Below are positions 1 through 5,415 of a stretch of 6,520 nt of DNA, in pieces. The notes below the pieces were generated by a model. That model had not been told where the DNA came from and did not search any database. It was given only the letters and a program-made list of their open reading frames with translations. Source of the DNA: Desulfobacca acetoxidans (GTDB lineage: Bacteria; Desulfobacterota; Desulfobaccia; Desulfobaccales; 0-14-0-80-60-11); contig DYJG01000107.1 in assembly GCA_020723225.1 (NCBI GenBank), positions 1 through 6,520 on the forward strand, written 5' to 3'. Made by a program: the position numbers and the translations under genes. The first letter of the stretch is position 1. Each line of letters opens with the position of its first letter.

Positions 1-135
1 GAAGCAGCGGGCGATCTTCCGCGCCCGGCCGGGGTCGCCGCAGGTGAGGATGTAGGGGGCCAAATCCCCGGGGCCGCAGTTTATATGATAGAAACGGCCC
101 TGGGCGTTTTTGGGGAGTTCGGCGTCGATGGCCAT
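1..135 (-). CDS. Nucleoside phosphorylase (PNP/UDP family), N-terminal part only
   Basis: The 45 visible codons start at the ATG at 135-133 and run off the left edge. They include residues CGPGDLAPYILTCGDPGRAR (20-39), which fits the conserved start of the uridine/purine nucleoside phosphorylase family: a GD-x-AP-Y-x-L strand followed by a GDPGR phosphate-binding loop. Members cleave the glycosidic bond of nucleosides with phosphate, giving the free base and (deoxy)ribose-1-phosphate in cytoplasmic purine/pyrimidine salvage. A possible Shine-Dalgarno, AGGTG, lies nine bases before the ATG. The gene follows the ABC ATPase on the same strand after 185 bases, so it may be separately transcribed. 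Substrate choice (uridine, purine nucleoside or methylthioadenosine) cannot be told, because the specificity residues are outside the window. The family is fairly sure, the exact enzyme is not. Confidence 0.75.
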   Translation of the reverse strand, partial: MAIDAELPKNAQGRFYHINCGPGDLAPYILTCGDPGRARKIARCF

Positions 136-183
136 AACTATTCGCACCTATGAGAAACCGGGGGCTGACAGGCTAATCGGGCG

Positions 184-298
184 CCCCCCCTCACCCTGCT
201 CTCCCCCCAGGGGCTGATCATTACCCACAAGTGGAGGGGGTGAAAGGGCTTTTGATGTGGATACGGAGTAATTGCATGGCCACATCCCCCCCTCACCC
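184..298. repeat. C-rich 13-base direct repeat pair in the intergenic gap
   Basis: The 185-base gap between the phosphorylase and the ATPase gene holds two identical 13-mers, CCCCCCCTCACCC, at 184-196 and 286-298. A looser purine-rich inverse match (GAGGGGGTGAAAGGG) lies between them at about 234-248. On the minus strand, where both neighbours are transcribed, these read as G-runs. I see no convincing terminator with a T-tract behind the ATPase stop. The pattern resembles dispersed C/T-rich intergenic repeats found in many GC-rich bacteria. Its function is unknown. Confidence 0.6.
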
Positions 299-320
299 CA
301 AAAGGTGCGTAAAACCTACC

Positions 321-1034
321 CTACCTGTCCTTCCCATTATGTTGATTCAGCAACTGCCCCTTGATCAGCCGCCGGATATGGGAGGCGTGGTGGGCCGCCT
401 CCGGGTCGTGGGTGACGATGATGATGGTCTTCTTGAATTCCTCGTTGAGGCGGCTTAAAAGGTCCATCACTTCCCCCGCGGATTTTTTGTCCAGATCCCC
501 GGTGGGTTCGTCCGCGGCGATGAGCGCCGGGTCGGTGACCAGGGCCCGGCCCACGGCCACCCGCTGCTGCTGGCCGCCGGAGAGCTGGGCCGGGTAGTGA
601 TGGCTGCGGTCGCTCAGGCCCACCAGCTCCAGGACCAGCTCCACGTGCTCCCGGCGTTCGTGGCGGGACAAAGGCGTGAGCAAAAGCGGCAGCTCCACGT
701 TCTCGAACGCGGTGAGCACCGGGATCAAATAATAAAACTGGAAGATAAACCCCACGGACCTGGCCCGCCAGTGGGCCAGTTGGGCCTCGGAGAGCTCGGT
801 CAAATCCAGCCCCTGGACCAAAAGCTTTCCCGAATCAGGGCGGTCCAGGCCGGCGATGAGGTTCAAGAGCGTGGTCTTCCCGGACCCGGAAGGGCCCATC
901 AAGGCCAAAAACTCCCCGGCTTCGATGTTGAGAGAAATATCCTGGAGCACCGGCAGGGTCTGGCTGCCCCGGCGGTAGGACTTGTAGAGGTGGTCGATCT
1001 CCACTAGTGGCGGCTGGGGAGTGTCTATGGTCAT
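321..1034 (-). CDS. ABC transporter ATP-binding protein, LolD/MacB-type
   Basis: This 237-residue cytoplasmic ATPase subunit has every motif of an active ABC nucleotide-binding domain. Walker A GPSGSGKT is at 47-54, the Q-loop Gln at 99 (FIFQ), and the signature LSGGQQQRVAVGRAL at 151-165. Walker B ends in DEP (175-177), followed by the D-loop GDLD (179-182), and the H-loop His is 209 (VTHD). The length and the FENVELPLL stretch after the Q-loop match the LolD/MacB/FtsE branch, which drives FtsX-fold permeases in lipoprotein release, macrolide or lipid export, or mechanotransmission. It follows the adaptor gene on the same strand with a 118-base gap filled by a repeat array, so the two probably act together. 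No permease gene is adjacent. The ATG at 1034 has no recognisable Shine-Dalgarno (the upstream bases are TACTGCACCTC), and no better start lies upstream in frame before a stop at 1121-1119. Family assignment is secure; the transported substrate is unknown. Confidence 0.93.
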   Translation of the reverse strand: MTIDTPQPPLVEIDHLYKSYRRGSQTLPVLQDISLNIEAGEFLALMGPSGSGKTTLLNLIAGLDRPDSGKLLVQGLDLTELSEAQLAHWRARSVGFIFQFYYLIPVLTAFENVELPLLLTPLSRHERREHVELVLELVGLSDRSHHYPAQLSGGQQQRVAVGRALVTDPALIAADEPTGDLDKKSAGEVMDLLSRLNEEFKKTIIIVTHDPEAAHHASHIRRLIKGQLLNQHNGKDR

Positions 1035-1043
1035 GAGGTGCAG

Positions 1044-1151
1044 TAACCAGTAATAAGTGATAAGTAATAAGTAATAAGTGATAAGTGATAAGTGATAAGT
1101 GATCGCAGAGGCAATTTCTTACTTATTACTTATCACTTATTACTTATTACT
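1044..1151. repeat. Heptad repeat array with inverted arm (TRATAAG type)
   Basis: Between the adaptor stop and the ATPase start, seven tandem heptads TAATAAG or TGATAAG run from 1051 to 1099, preceded by a variant TAACCAG at 1044-1050. After a spacer (1104-1121) come four heptads in inverted orientation (CTTATTA/CTTATCA, 1122-1149). Bases 1063-1092 and 1122-1151 are inverted repeats of 30 bases with one mismatch, so a transcript from either strand could fold into a long, AT-rich hairpin with a loop of about 29 bases. The array begins one base beyond the adaptor stop codon. Uniform seven-base units without unique spacers rule out CRISPR. It resembles the short tandem heptamer repeats described in cyanobacteria and other genomes. 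Confidence 0.9.
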
Positions 1152-1152
1152 A

Positions 1153-2370
1153 TCAGGGGGCTTTTACCTTCACCCTGGCCCCATCCTGCAAAGACGCCGA
1201 AGGCTTCAGCACCACCTTGTCCCCTTCCTTGAGCCCTTTCTCCACTTCCACCAGGTCGCCCATCTCCGGCCCCAGGGTCAGGGGCGTCAGTTTCACCCGG
1301 TGGCCGTCTAACAAAAAGGCAAAAGAGCGACCTTCTTTGGTGACTACCGCCGCCTTGGGCACGGCCAGGCGGGCGCGGCGTTCCCCGGACTCCAACGGCC
1401 GGGAGAGAAAAGCCACCTTGGCGCTCATCTCCGGAAGGATGCGCTCGTCCGGCTCCAGGAACTTGACCTTGGTGAGGACCGTGGCCTTGGAGCGGTCCGC
1501 GGTGGGCACGATCATGTGCACCTGGCCGGGGAAGCGCTTGTCGGGAATGGCGTCCAGGGTGATTTCGCAGGGCTGCCCCAGTTTCACCTTATCCAGATTG
1601 GATTCGGCCACGTCCGCCTCCACCATCAGGGAGTTGAGGTCGGCCATGGTCACCACCGCGGCCCGGGCATTGACCGCGGCGCCGAAGGGGGCCACCACCT
1701 CCCCCACTTCCGCGTACTTGGTGAGCACCACGCCGTCGAAGGGGCTGCGGATGTAGGAATATTCCAGGGCGGCCTGGGCGTTGGCCAGACCGGCCCGGGC
1801 CGTATTGATCCGGGCCCGGGCCTGGGCCATGCCGGCCACGGCCTTATCCCGGCGGGCAATGGCGGTATCATAATCCTGGCGGGCCACCAGGTCCTTGGCC
1901 ACCAGGGTTTTAAAACGGTCATACTGCAGGTTGGCGTCGTGCAGCTCCGCCTGGGCCTGGGCCAGACCGGCCTGGGCCTCCTTGATCTGGGCCGCGGACT
2001 GGTCCCGGGCGGCCACCAGGTCTTCATTCTCCAGGGTGGCCAGGACCTCCCCCTTTTTCAGGCGGCTGCCTTCCTCCACTCCCAGGTAGGCCAAACGGCC
2101 GGTGCTCTTGGAGGAGACCGCGGCCTTGCGCTGGGCCACCACGTAGCCGCTGGCGTTGAGCAAGGCATAGGCCTGGGCCGGATAGACCCGGGCCGCCACC
2201 GCGGTGGCCACCTCCGGCGCGGGCTGGAGCGGCCCCCACAGGTATAGGCCCAGGAGGAGAAGGAACGCGGCTCCGCCCAGGATCAAGCCGAAGCGGAGCC
2301 GCCGGGACGCGGCCGGCGGCCGCTCCTCGCCGGAGCGGGAGATGCGAAGTTTGTCCAGGTCCGGAGGCAC
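1153..2370 (-). CDS. Membrane-fusion / periplasmic adaptor protein (HlyD/MacA/RND-MFP family)
   Basis: This 405-residue protein has the order expected of an efflux adaptor. A charged cytoplasmic start (1-26) is followed by one hydrophobic segment (about 27-46, GLILGGAAFLLLLGLYLWG) that should act as an uncleaved inner-membrane anchor. Next come the first half of a lipoyl-like domain (about 72-112), a long Ala/Gln-rich coiled-coil hairpin (about 113-202), and the second lipoyl half with the hallmark IRSPFDGVV (207-215). A beta-barrel (about 240-325) and a membrane-proximal domain (about 335-403) complete it. Such proteins link an inner-membrane pump to an outer-membrane channel; with the ABC ATPase next door a MacA-like role is likeliest. 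No lipobox Cys is present, so anchoring is by the helix. The start is GTG at 2370, chosen because AAGGA lies seven bases before it. The family is secure, the cargo unknown. Confidence 0.92.
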   Translation of the reverse strand: MPPDLDKLRISRSGEERPPAASRRLRFGLILGGAAFLLLLGLYLWGPLQPAPEVATAVAARVYPAQAYALLNASGYVVAQRKAAVSSKSTGRLAYLGVEEGSRLKKGEVLATLENEDLVAARDQSAAQIKEAQAGLAQAQAELHDANLQYDRFKTLVAKDLVARQDYDTAIARRDKAVAGMAQARARINTARAGLANAQAALEYSYIRSPFDGVVLTKYAEVGEVVAPFGAAVNARAAVVTMADLNSLMVEADVAESNLDKVKLGQPCEITLDAIPDKRFPGQVHMIVPTADRSKATVLTKVKFLEPDERILPEMSAKVAFLSRPLESGERRARLAVPKAAVVTKEGRSFAFLLDGHRVKLTPLTLGPEMGDLVEVEKGLKEGDKVVLKPSASLQDGARVKVKAP

Positions 2371-2397
2371 TTGGAATTCCTTGGGAAAAAATAGGCC

Positions 2398-2449
2398 TGG
2401 CCCTTACCGGGCCAAACCTATAATTATCACATGGGCAGGGGGATGGCAA
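2398..2449 (-). promoter_or_regulatory. Candidate promoter and leader hairpin of the adaptor-ATPase unit
   Basis: On the minus strand TTGCCA (2449-2444) is followed by AT-rich GTGATAATTA (2430-2421). It gives TAATTA at a 17-base spacing, or the better hexamer GATAAT at 15 bases. Both fit a sigma-70 promoter only roughly. Between it and the GTG start, bases 2398-2403 (TGGCCC) and 2409-2414 (GGGCCA) form a perfect six-base-pair hairpin with a five-base loop in the leader. No T-tract follows, so it is not an obvious attenuator. Confidence 0.4.
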
Positions 2450-2460
2450 CCTTCGGAAAG

Positions 2461-2564
2461 TGAGCAGTAAGCAGTAAACAGTAAGCAGTGAGCAGTGAGC
2501 AGTAAGCGGTAAGCAGTAAAAGCGGGGGGTTAACAGCTATTCTTTTGTTACTGCGGACTGCTCA
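2461..2564. repeat. Heptad repeat array with short inverted arm (TRAGCAG type)
   Basis: Eight tandem heptads with consensus TRAGCAG (variants TAAACAG and TAAGCGG) run from 2461 to 2516. After about 31 bases, a degraded inverted arm (2548-2564) carries TTACTGC and CTGCTCA, the reverse complements of GCAGTAA and TGAGCAG. The inverted arm ends six bases beyond the stop codon of the proteasome-like gene. The layout is the same as the 1044-1151 array: long direct arm, spacer, inverted arm flush to a minus-strand stop codon. The two heptads share TRA at the start and AG at the end and differ mainly in the middle two bases (GC against TA). Confidence 0.85.
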
Positions 2565-2570
2565 TTAATC

Positions 2571-3194
2571 TTAGACTTTCTTCACTCCTTCTGCGGTGAT
2601 GGTGAGATAGTGGAACGGCGGGCCGATGTATCCGTCCTGGTTGGCCAGTTTCTGCATGGCCTCCTGGGCTACCCCGGCGATCTCGGCCAACGGGGCTTTC
2701 TTGGCGAGCAGTTGGCTCAGTTTGAATTCCAGGCCCAGGCGCCGGGGCAGGGTGAAGATGTTGGTGACCTGGTTGAACTCGATCTTGGGAGGTTTGGGCC
2801 GGTTCCAGATGATGAACAGCCGCGCCGGGTGTTCCGGGTGCTTGGCGGCGTATCCGGCCAGGACCAGGTACATGTTGTGCAGCGGGTCCACCGGCAGTTT
2901 TTCGCACATCTTGCGCATGACTTCGTCATAGCGGCCGGTGAAGAAGGGCATGGCCGCTTCCATCAAGGCGTCGATGTCGGTTAAGCCCTCGTCTTTGGCG
3001 AACTCGGCGAAATCCCGGCAGAGGTCGTGCCCTTCCACCGCGCCGGCGGAGGCCAGGACCGCGTGGGCGCCCACGGGGATGAGGCGCTCCACGGCGATGA
3101 AATGTTCTTCGCCGCCGGCTCCGAAAAACTCGGTGCGGCTGTCGGCGGCCAAAAGTATGCCTTCATTTGCGGCGCAGGCTATCAACTGTCCCAT
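2571..3194 (-). CDS. Proteasome-fold (Ntn-hydrolase superfamily) protein, apparently lacking catalytic residues
   Basis: This 207-residue protein reads like a 20S proteasome beta-type subunit without a propeptide. NEGILLAADSR (10-20) matches the S1-S2 hairpin ending in the beta-subunit Asp17 region. RLIPVGAHAVLASAG (37-51) matches the S3-S4 strands, and EGHDLCRDFAEFA (54-66) the first helix. YLVLAGYAAKHPEHPARLFII (about 109-129) matches the central strands, and LTITAEGVKKV (197-207) the usual last strand. Two canonical residues look absent: by alignment the Thr1 position is Gly2, and Lys33 falls on Arg37. A peptidase role is therefore doubtful; a structural or ligand-binding role is possible. 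The start is ATG at 3194, with AAAGGAG six bases upstream. Neighbours include no second proteasome subunit, ATPase ring or Pup gene. The assignment is by pattern memory only; a remote Ntn-family relative such as Anbu or BPH is the alternative. Confidence 0.65.
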   Translation of the reverse strand: MGQLIACAANEGILLAADSRTEFFGAGGEEHFIAVERLIPVGAHAVLASAGAVEGHDLCRDFAEFAKDEGLTDIDALMEAAMPFFTGRYDEVMRKMCEKLPVDPLHNMYLVLAGYAAKHPEHPARLFIIWNRPKPPKIEFNQVTNIFTLPRRLGLEFKLSQLLAKKAPLAEIAGVAQEAMQKLANQDGYIGPPFHYLTITAEGVKKV

Positions 3195-3237
3195 GGAAGT
3201 CTCCTTTAAACGGCAATTGATGTCTTTTTATAAGAGT

Positions 3238-3266
3238 CAAGTAATCATCTCCGGGACAGCGGTCAA
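3238..3266 (-). promoter_or_regulatory. Weak candidate promoter of the proteasome-like gene
   Basis: On the minus strand TTGACC (3266-3261) matches the -35 box in five of six bases and is followed after 17 bases by TACTTG (3243-3238), a poor -10. A second TTGACT (3240-3235) overlaps the -10 candidate and precedes TATAAA. The boxes lie about 45-70 bases before the ATG at 3194. Placement is plausible; exact boxes are uncertain. Confidence 0.3.
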
Positions 3267-3313
3267 GGGCGGGGCAAGGGGCGCCCGCGGGGTCATTTCC
3301 GAAAGATGGCCTC

Positions 3314-3348
3314 ACGCAAAGACGCAAAGGCGCAAAGCAAGACGCAAG
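3314..3348. repeat. Octamer tandem repeat (RCGCAAAG)
   Basis: ACGCAAAG (3314-3321), ACGCAAAG (3322-3329) and GCGCAAAG (3330-3337) are perfect tandem octamers. CAAG and a truncated ACGCAAG (3342-3348) follow. Reverse-complemented, the units at 5469-5493 read RCGCAGAG/CCGCAGAG, so both sites belong to one octamer family differing at one base. Repeats of this kind are scattered in intergenic DNA of many environmental bacteria. Function unknown. Confidence 0.8.
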
Positions 3349-3563
3349 TATCAACTATTTGGTTATATAGGGTGGGTTTTCCGCCCCAGATTTCACAGAG
3401 ATGCCAACGCAGCTTGATCATTTGATTTATCTGCAATTCCCCGCCCCTTTCTTCTGCAACTAATTTATTAAATAAGTACTTTTGCCCACGCAATTTTAGG
3501 CATTTTTACCCATGGTTTATTTAGGCGGATGTTTTTAAGATTTAGTTGTGACTATCTAGGTTT

Positions 3564-3600
3564 AACAAACCCCAGCAACAAACCATGATGAATGTTTGTT
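3564..3600. promoter_or_regulatory. Three-copy AACAAAC(C) motif upstream of the cytochrome gene
   Basis: AACAAACC occurs at 3564-3571 and again at 3577-3584, 13 bases apart start to start. Its inverse GTTTGTT lies at 3594-3600. The first copy is also half of a small palindrome, GGTTT-AAC-AAACC (3559-3571). The cluster sits about 110-145 bases before the cytochrome ATG, where an activator or repressor could bind. I do not recognise it as a known FNR, CRP or Fur site, so the regulatory reading is inference. Confidence 0.3.
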
Positions 3601-3663
3601 TACCCAACCGCCCCGATAAAAGCAGGTGCCCGCTCCCTTCTCCAACTTGAGGGGCCTTGCCGC

Positions 3664-3703
3664 GGCCGGCCTGGTGGGGAAAGGCCCGGCCGGCCAAAGG
3701 AAG
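3664..3703 (+). promoter_or_regulatory. GC hairpin abutting the cytochrome Shine-Dalgarno
   Basis: GGCCGGCC at 3664-3671 and GGCCGGCC at 3688-3695 are self-complementary and can pair with each other across a 16-base loop. The Shine-Dalgarno AAAGGAAG (3696-3703) starts on the very next base, five bases before the ATG at 3709. This site decides the start codon, because the longer upstream frame (ATG at 3592) has no comparable ribosome site and lacks a signal peptide at its head. Whether the hairpin regulates translation is inference. Confidence 0.45.
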
Positions 3704-3708
3704 TGTTT

Positions 3709-5379
3709 ATGAAACCTCCATCAGTTTTTCGAATGCTGCGTTTAGGGGTGGCCCTATGGGCCGCCTTCGCCGTGGGAACGGTCCCGGGCTTGGCCCTGGC
3801 GCAAACTGCGGCCCATCAGGTCTTCTCCTTCAACGACCTGGGCATGCACTGTTATGATTCCAGTTTTGCGGAATTCGCAGTGTTGCCGCCCTACAATGTC
3901 CTGCGGGGCCAGGTCATCCTCAAGGGGCAGCACCCCCAGATTTTGGACAATACCCAAGTCAGGCTTACTTATAGAGCAGTGGCGGACCCCACGGGGTCCA
4001 TCAACACCACCAGCCGGGGGAAGACCAACTTCTGGAGATACGAACAGCAGCTTTTCGGGGTCTCCCTGCCGGTGGACGTGGGCCTGAAAGGCGCGAGGAT
4101 GCCGGGAGCCAACAACCTGAACCGACCCATGGGGGTCTTTGATCTCTTGAAGCGTTGGTTTGCCGCGGAAGGCATTCCCATTACCGTCAAAGACGACAAC
4201 CTGATCCGCAACCCCCTGCCCCTGATGCGGGTGGCGGCCAGGGACGCGGCCACGGGCGCCATCCTCTCCACCCTGGATACCGTGGTGCCCGCCTCCGACG
4301 AAATGAATTGCAGCAATTGCCATTTCACCGGCAGAGACGCGGCGGATGCGGCCATTGCCCAGAAATACAATATCACCGTCCCCTGGAGCTCCAGTCCCAA
4401 CCGGGCCATTCAGACCAAAGAAAACATCATGATCCTGCATGACGCCATCAATCAGACCAACCTCAACGCCAACCGGCCGGTGCTTTGCGCTTCCTGCCAT
4501 TATTCCGCGGGCCTGGACCTGGACGGCCAGGGACCCCAGGGGGCCCAGGTGGGGAAACCTTTCCTGTCCCATGCCATGCACTGCAAGCATGGGAAAACGC
4601 CGAACGGCAATCTGCCTGACCCCAACAACCCGGCCATTGTCCCCGGGAACACCATCAACGCCTGCTATCAATGCCACCCCGGCCGGACCACCAAGTGTCT
4701 CCGGGGAGCCATGGCCACCGCGGGCCTCAATTGCCAGAACTGCCACGGCGGCATGCTGGCGGTGGGCGGGGTCTTCCCCCTGAAGACCACCGGGCAGCCC
4801 CGGCGGCCCTGGATCGATCTGCCCAAGTGCCAATCCTGCCACACCGGGGATGCGGTGAGACATGTCGGCGCCAGCCTGATCCTGCGCCGGGCCTATGCGG
4901 CTTCCGACCCGGCGGCCACTCCCCGCAACGCCGCCAACAAGCGGTTCGCGGAAAACAACAATACCCTCTTCCACCTCAGCCTGGGACACAACGGGGTGGC
5001 CTGCCAGTCCTGCCACGGCAGCCCCCATGCGGAATGGCCCACCCGGGCCGGGACCAATGACAATATCGCCGCCCGGCAGATCCAGGGGCATAACGGGCCC
5101 ATCATCGAATGCGCCTCCTGCCACGGCACCAATCTACCCCGGACCATCAACGGCCCCCATGGGCTGCACAACATCAACGACCCCAACTGGTATGACGGGG
5201 GACACGCGAGCTTTGCGGAAAATAACCGGGATAACTGCCGGGCCTGCCACGGTCTGCGCGGGGAGGGCACGGCGCTTTCCAGGGTCGCGGCCGCCCGGGT
5301 CCTCCGGGCCGAGGGCACCCATTCTCTGGCCAAAGGCACTCCCGTGACCTGCAGCCTTTGTCACGAGAATCAGTTGTAA
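3709..5379 (+). CDS. Secreted nonaheme c-type cytochrome
   Basis: The 556-residue product begins with a Sec signal peptide: basic start, hydrophobic core about 10-28, and ALA|Q cleavage site after residue 31. Nine CXXCH heme c sites follow, at 201-205, 260-264, 319-323, 342-346, 374-378, 432-436, 468-472, 510-514 and 548-552; the last ends four residues from the C-terminus. Residues 32-200 hold no heme site but contain FNDLGMHCYDS (41-51), and a second MHC lies at 290-292. Cys48, Cys292 and Cys330 fall outside heme motifs. Hemes 6 and 7 share a GHNG-x-CXXCHG pattern. No lipobox or membrane anchor is visible, so a periplasmic or extracellular electron-carrier role is likely. It is alone in its transcription unit, with a terminator 36 bases after the stop. 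I recall similar unnamed multiheme proteins but cannot give a symbol. Being a multiheme cytochrome is near certain; its redox partner is unknown. Confidence 0.93.
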   Translation: MKPPSVFRMLRLGVALWAAFAVGTVPGLALAQTAAHQVFSFNDLGMHCYDSSFAEFAVLPPYNVLRGQVILKGQHPQILDNTQVRLTYRAVADPTGSINTTSRGKTNFWRYEQQLFGVSLPVDVGLKGARMPGANNLNRPMGVFDLLKRWFAAEGIPITVKDDNLIRNPLPLMRVAARDAATGAILSTLDTVVPASDEMNCSNCHFTGRDAADAAIAQKYNITVPWSSSPNRAIQTKENIMILHDAINQTNLNANRPVLCASCHYSAGLDLDGQGPQGAQVGKPFLSHAMHCKHGKTPNGNLPDPNNPAIVPGNTINACYQCHPGRTTKCLRGAMATAGLNCQNCHGGMLAVGGVFPLKTTGQPRRPWIDLPKCQSCHTGDAVRHVGASLILRRAYAASDPAATPRNAANKRFAENNNTLFHLSLGHNGVACQSCHGSPHAEWPTRAGTNDNIAARQIQGHNGPIIECASCHGTNLPRTINGPHGLHNINDPNWYDGGHASFAENNRDNCRACHGLRGEGTALSRVAAARVLRAEGTHSLAKGTPVTCSLCHENQL

Positions 5380-5415
5380 CTGCCCTATAATCCGTAAGGA
5401 CGCAAACCGAACCCT

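Larger units (their letters stand above)
3195..3708. other. Divergent intergenic region, about 510 bases, no gene
   Basis: The gap separates the divergent proteasome-like gene and the cytochrome gene. It is GC-rich near both genes but AT-rich from about 3335 to 3600. It holds an octamer repeat array (3314-3348), a fragment CACAGAGATGCCAACGCAG (3394-3412) resembling the same repeat family, an AACAAAC motif in three copies (3564-3600), and a GC hairpin (3664-3695). The only open frame of note, about 66 codons on the minus strand at 3293-3493, reads through the repeat and has no ribosome binding site, so I do not call it. I cannot pinpoint the cytochrome promoter with confidence. Confidence 0.7.

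Noticed and set aside
1153..2370. Lipoprotein form of the adaptor
   Set aside because: No lipobox cysteine follows the hydrophobic segment; the only cysteine is near residue 268.
1044..2564. CRISPR array
   Set aside because: Units are seven bases, directly abutting and without unique spacers, and no cas gene is visible.
3414..3434. FNR box (TTGATCATTTGATT)
   Set aside because: The second half is a direct TTGAT-like copy, not the inverted ATCAA that FNR sites need.
3293..3493. Small minus-strand frame of 66 codons
   Set aside because: It reads through the octamer repeat, has no Shine-Dalgarno, and its sequence looks like translated repeat.
3592..3708. Upstream ATG at 3592 extending the cytochrome by 39 codons
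   Set aside because: It would bury the signal peptide inside the protein, has no ribosome site, and passes through the GC hairpin and Shine-Dalgarno of the ATG at 3709.
3754..5124. Long minus-strand open frame (456 codons) opposite the cytochrome, and similar long frames opposite the adaptor gene (e.g. 1516-2247)
   Set aside because: They are antisense shadows produced by GC-rich codon use. Their translations are Gly/His/Gln-rich with no domain, and the sense frames hold clear motifs.
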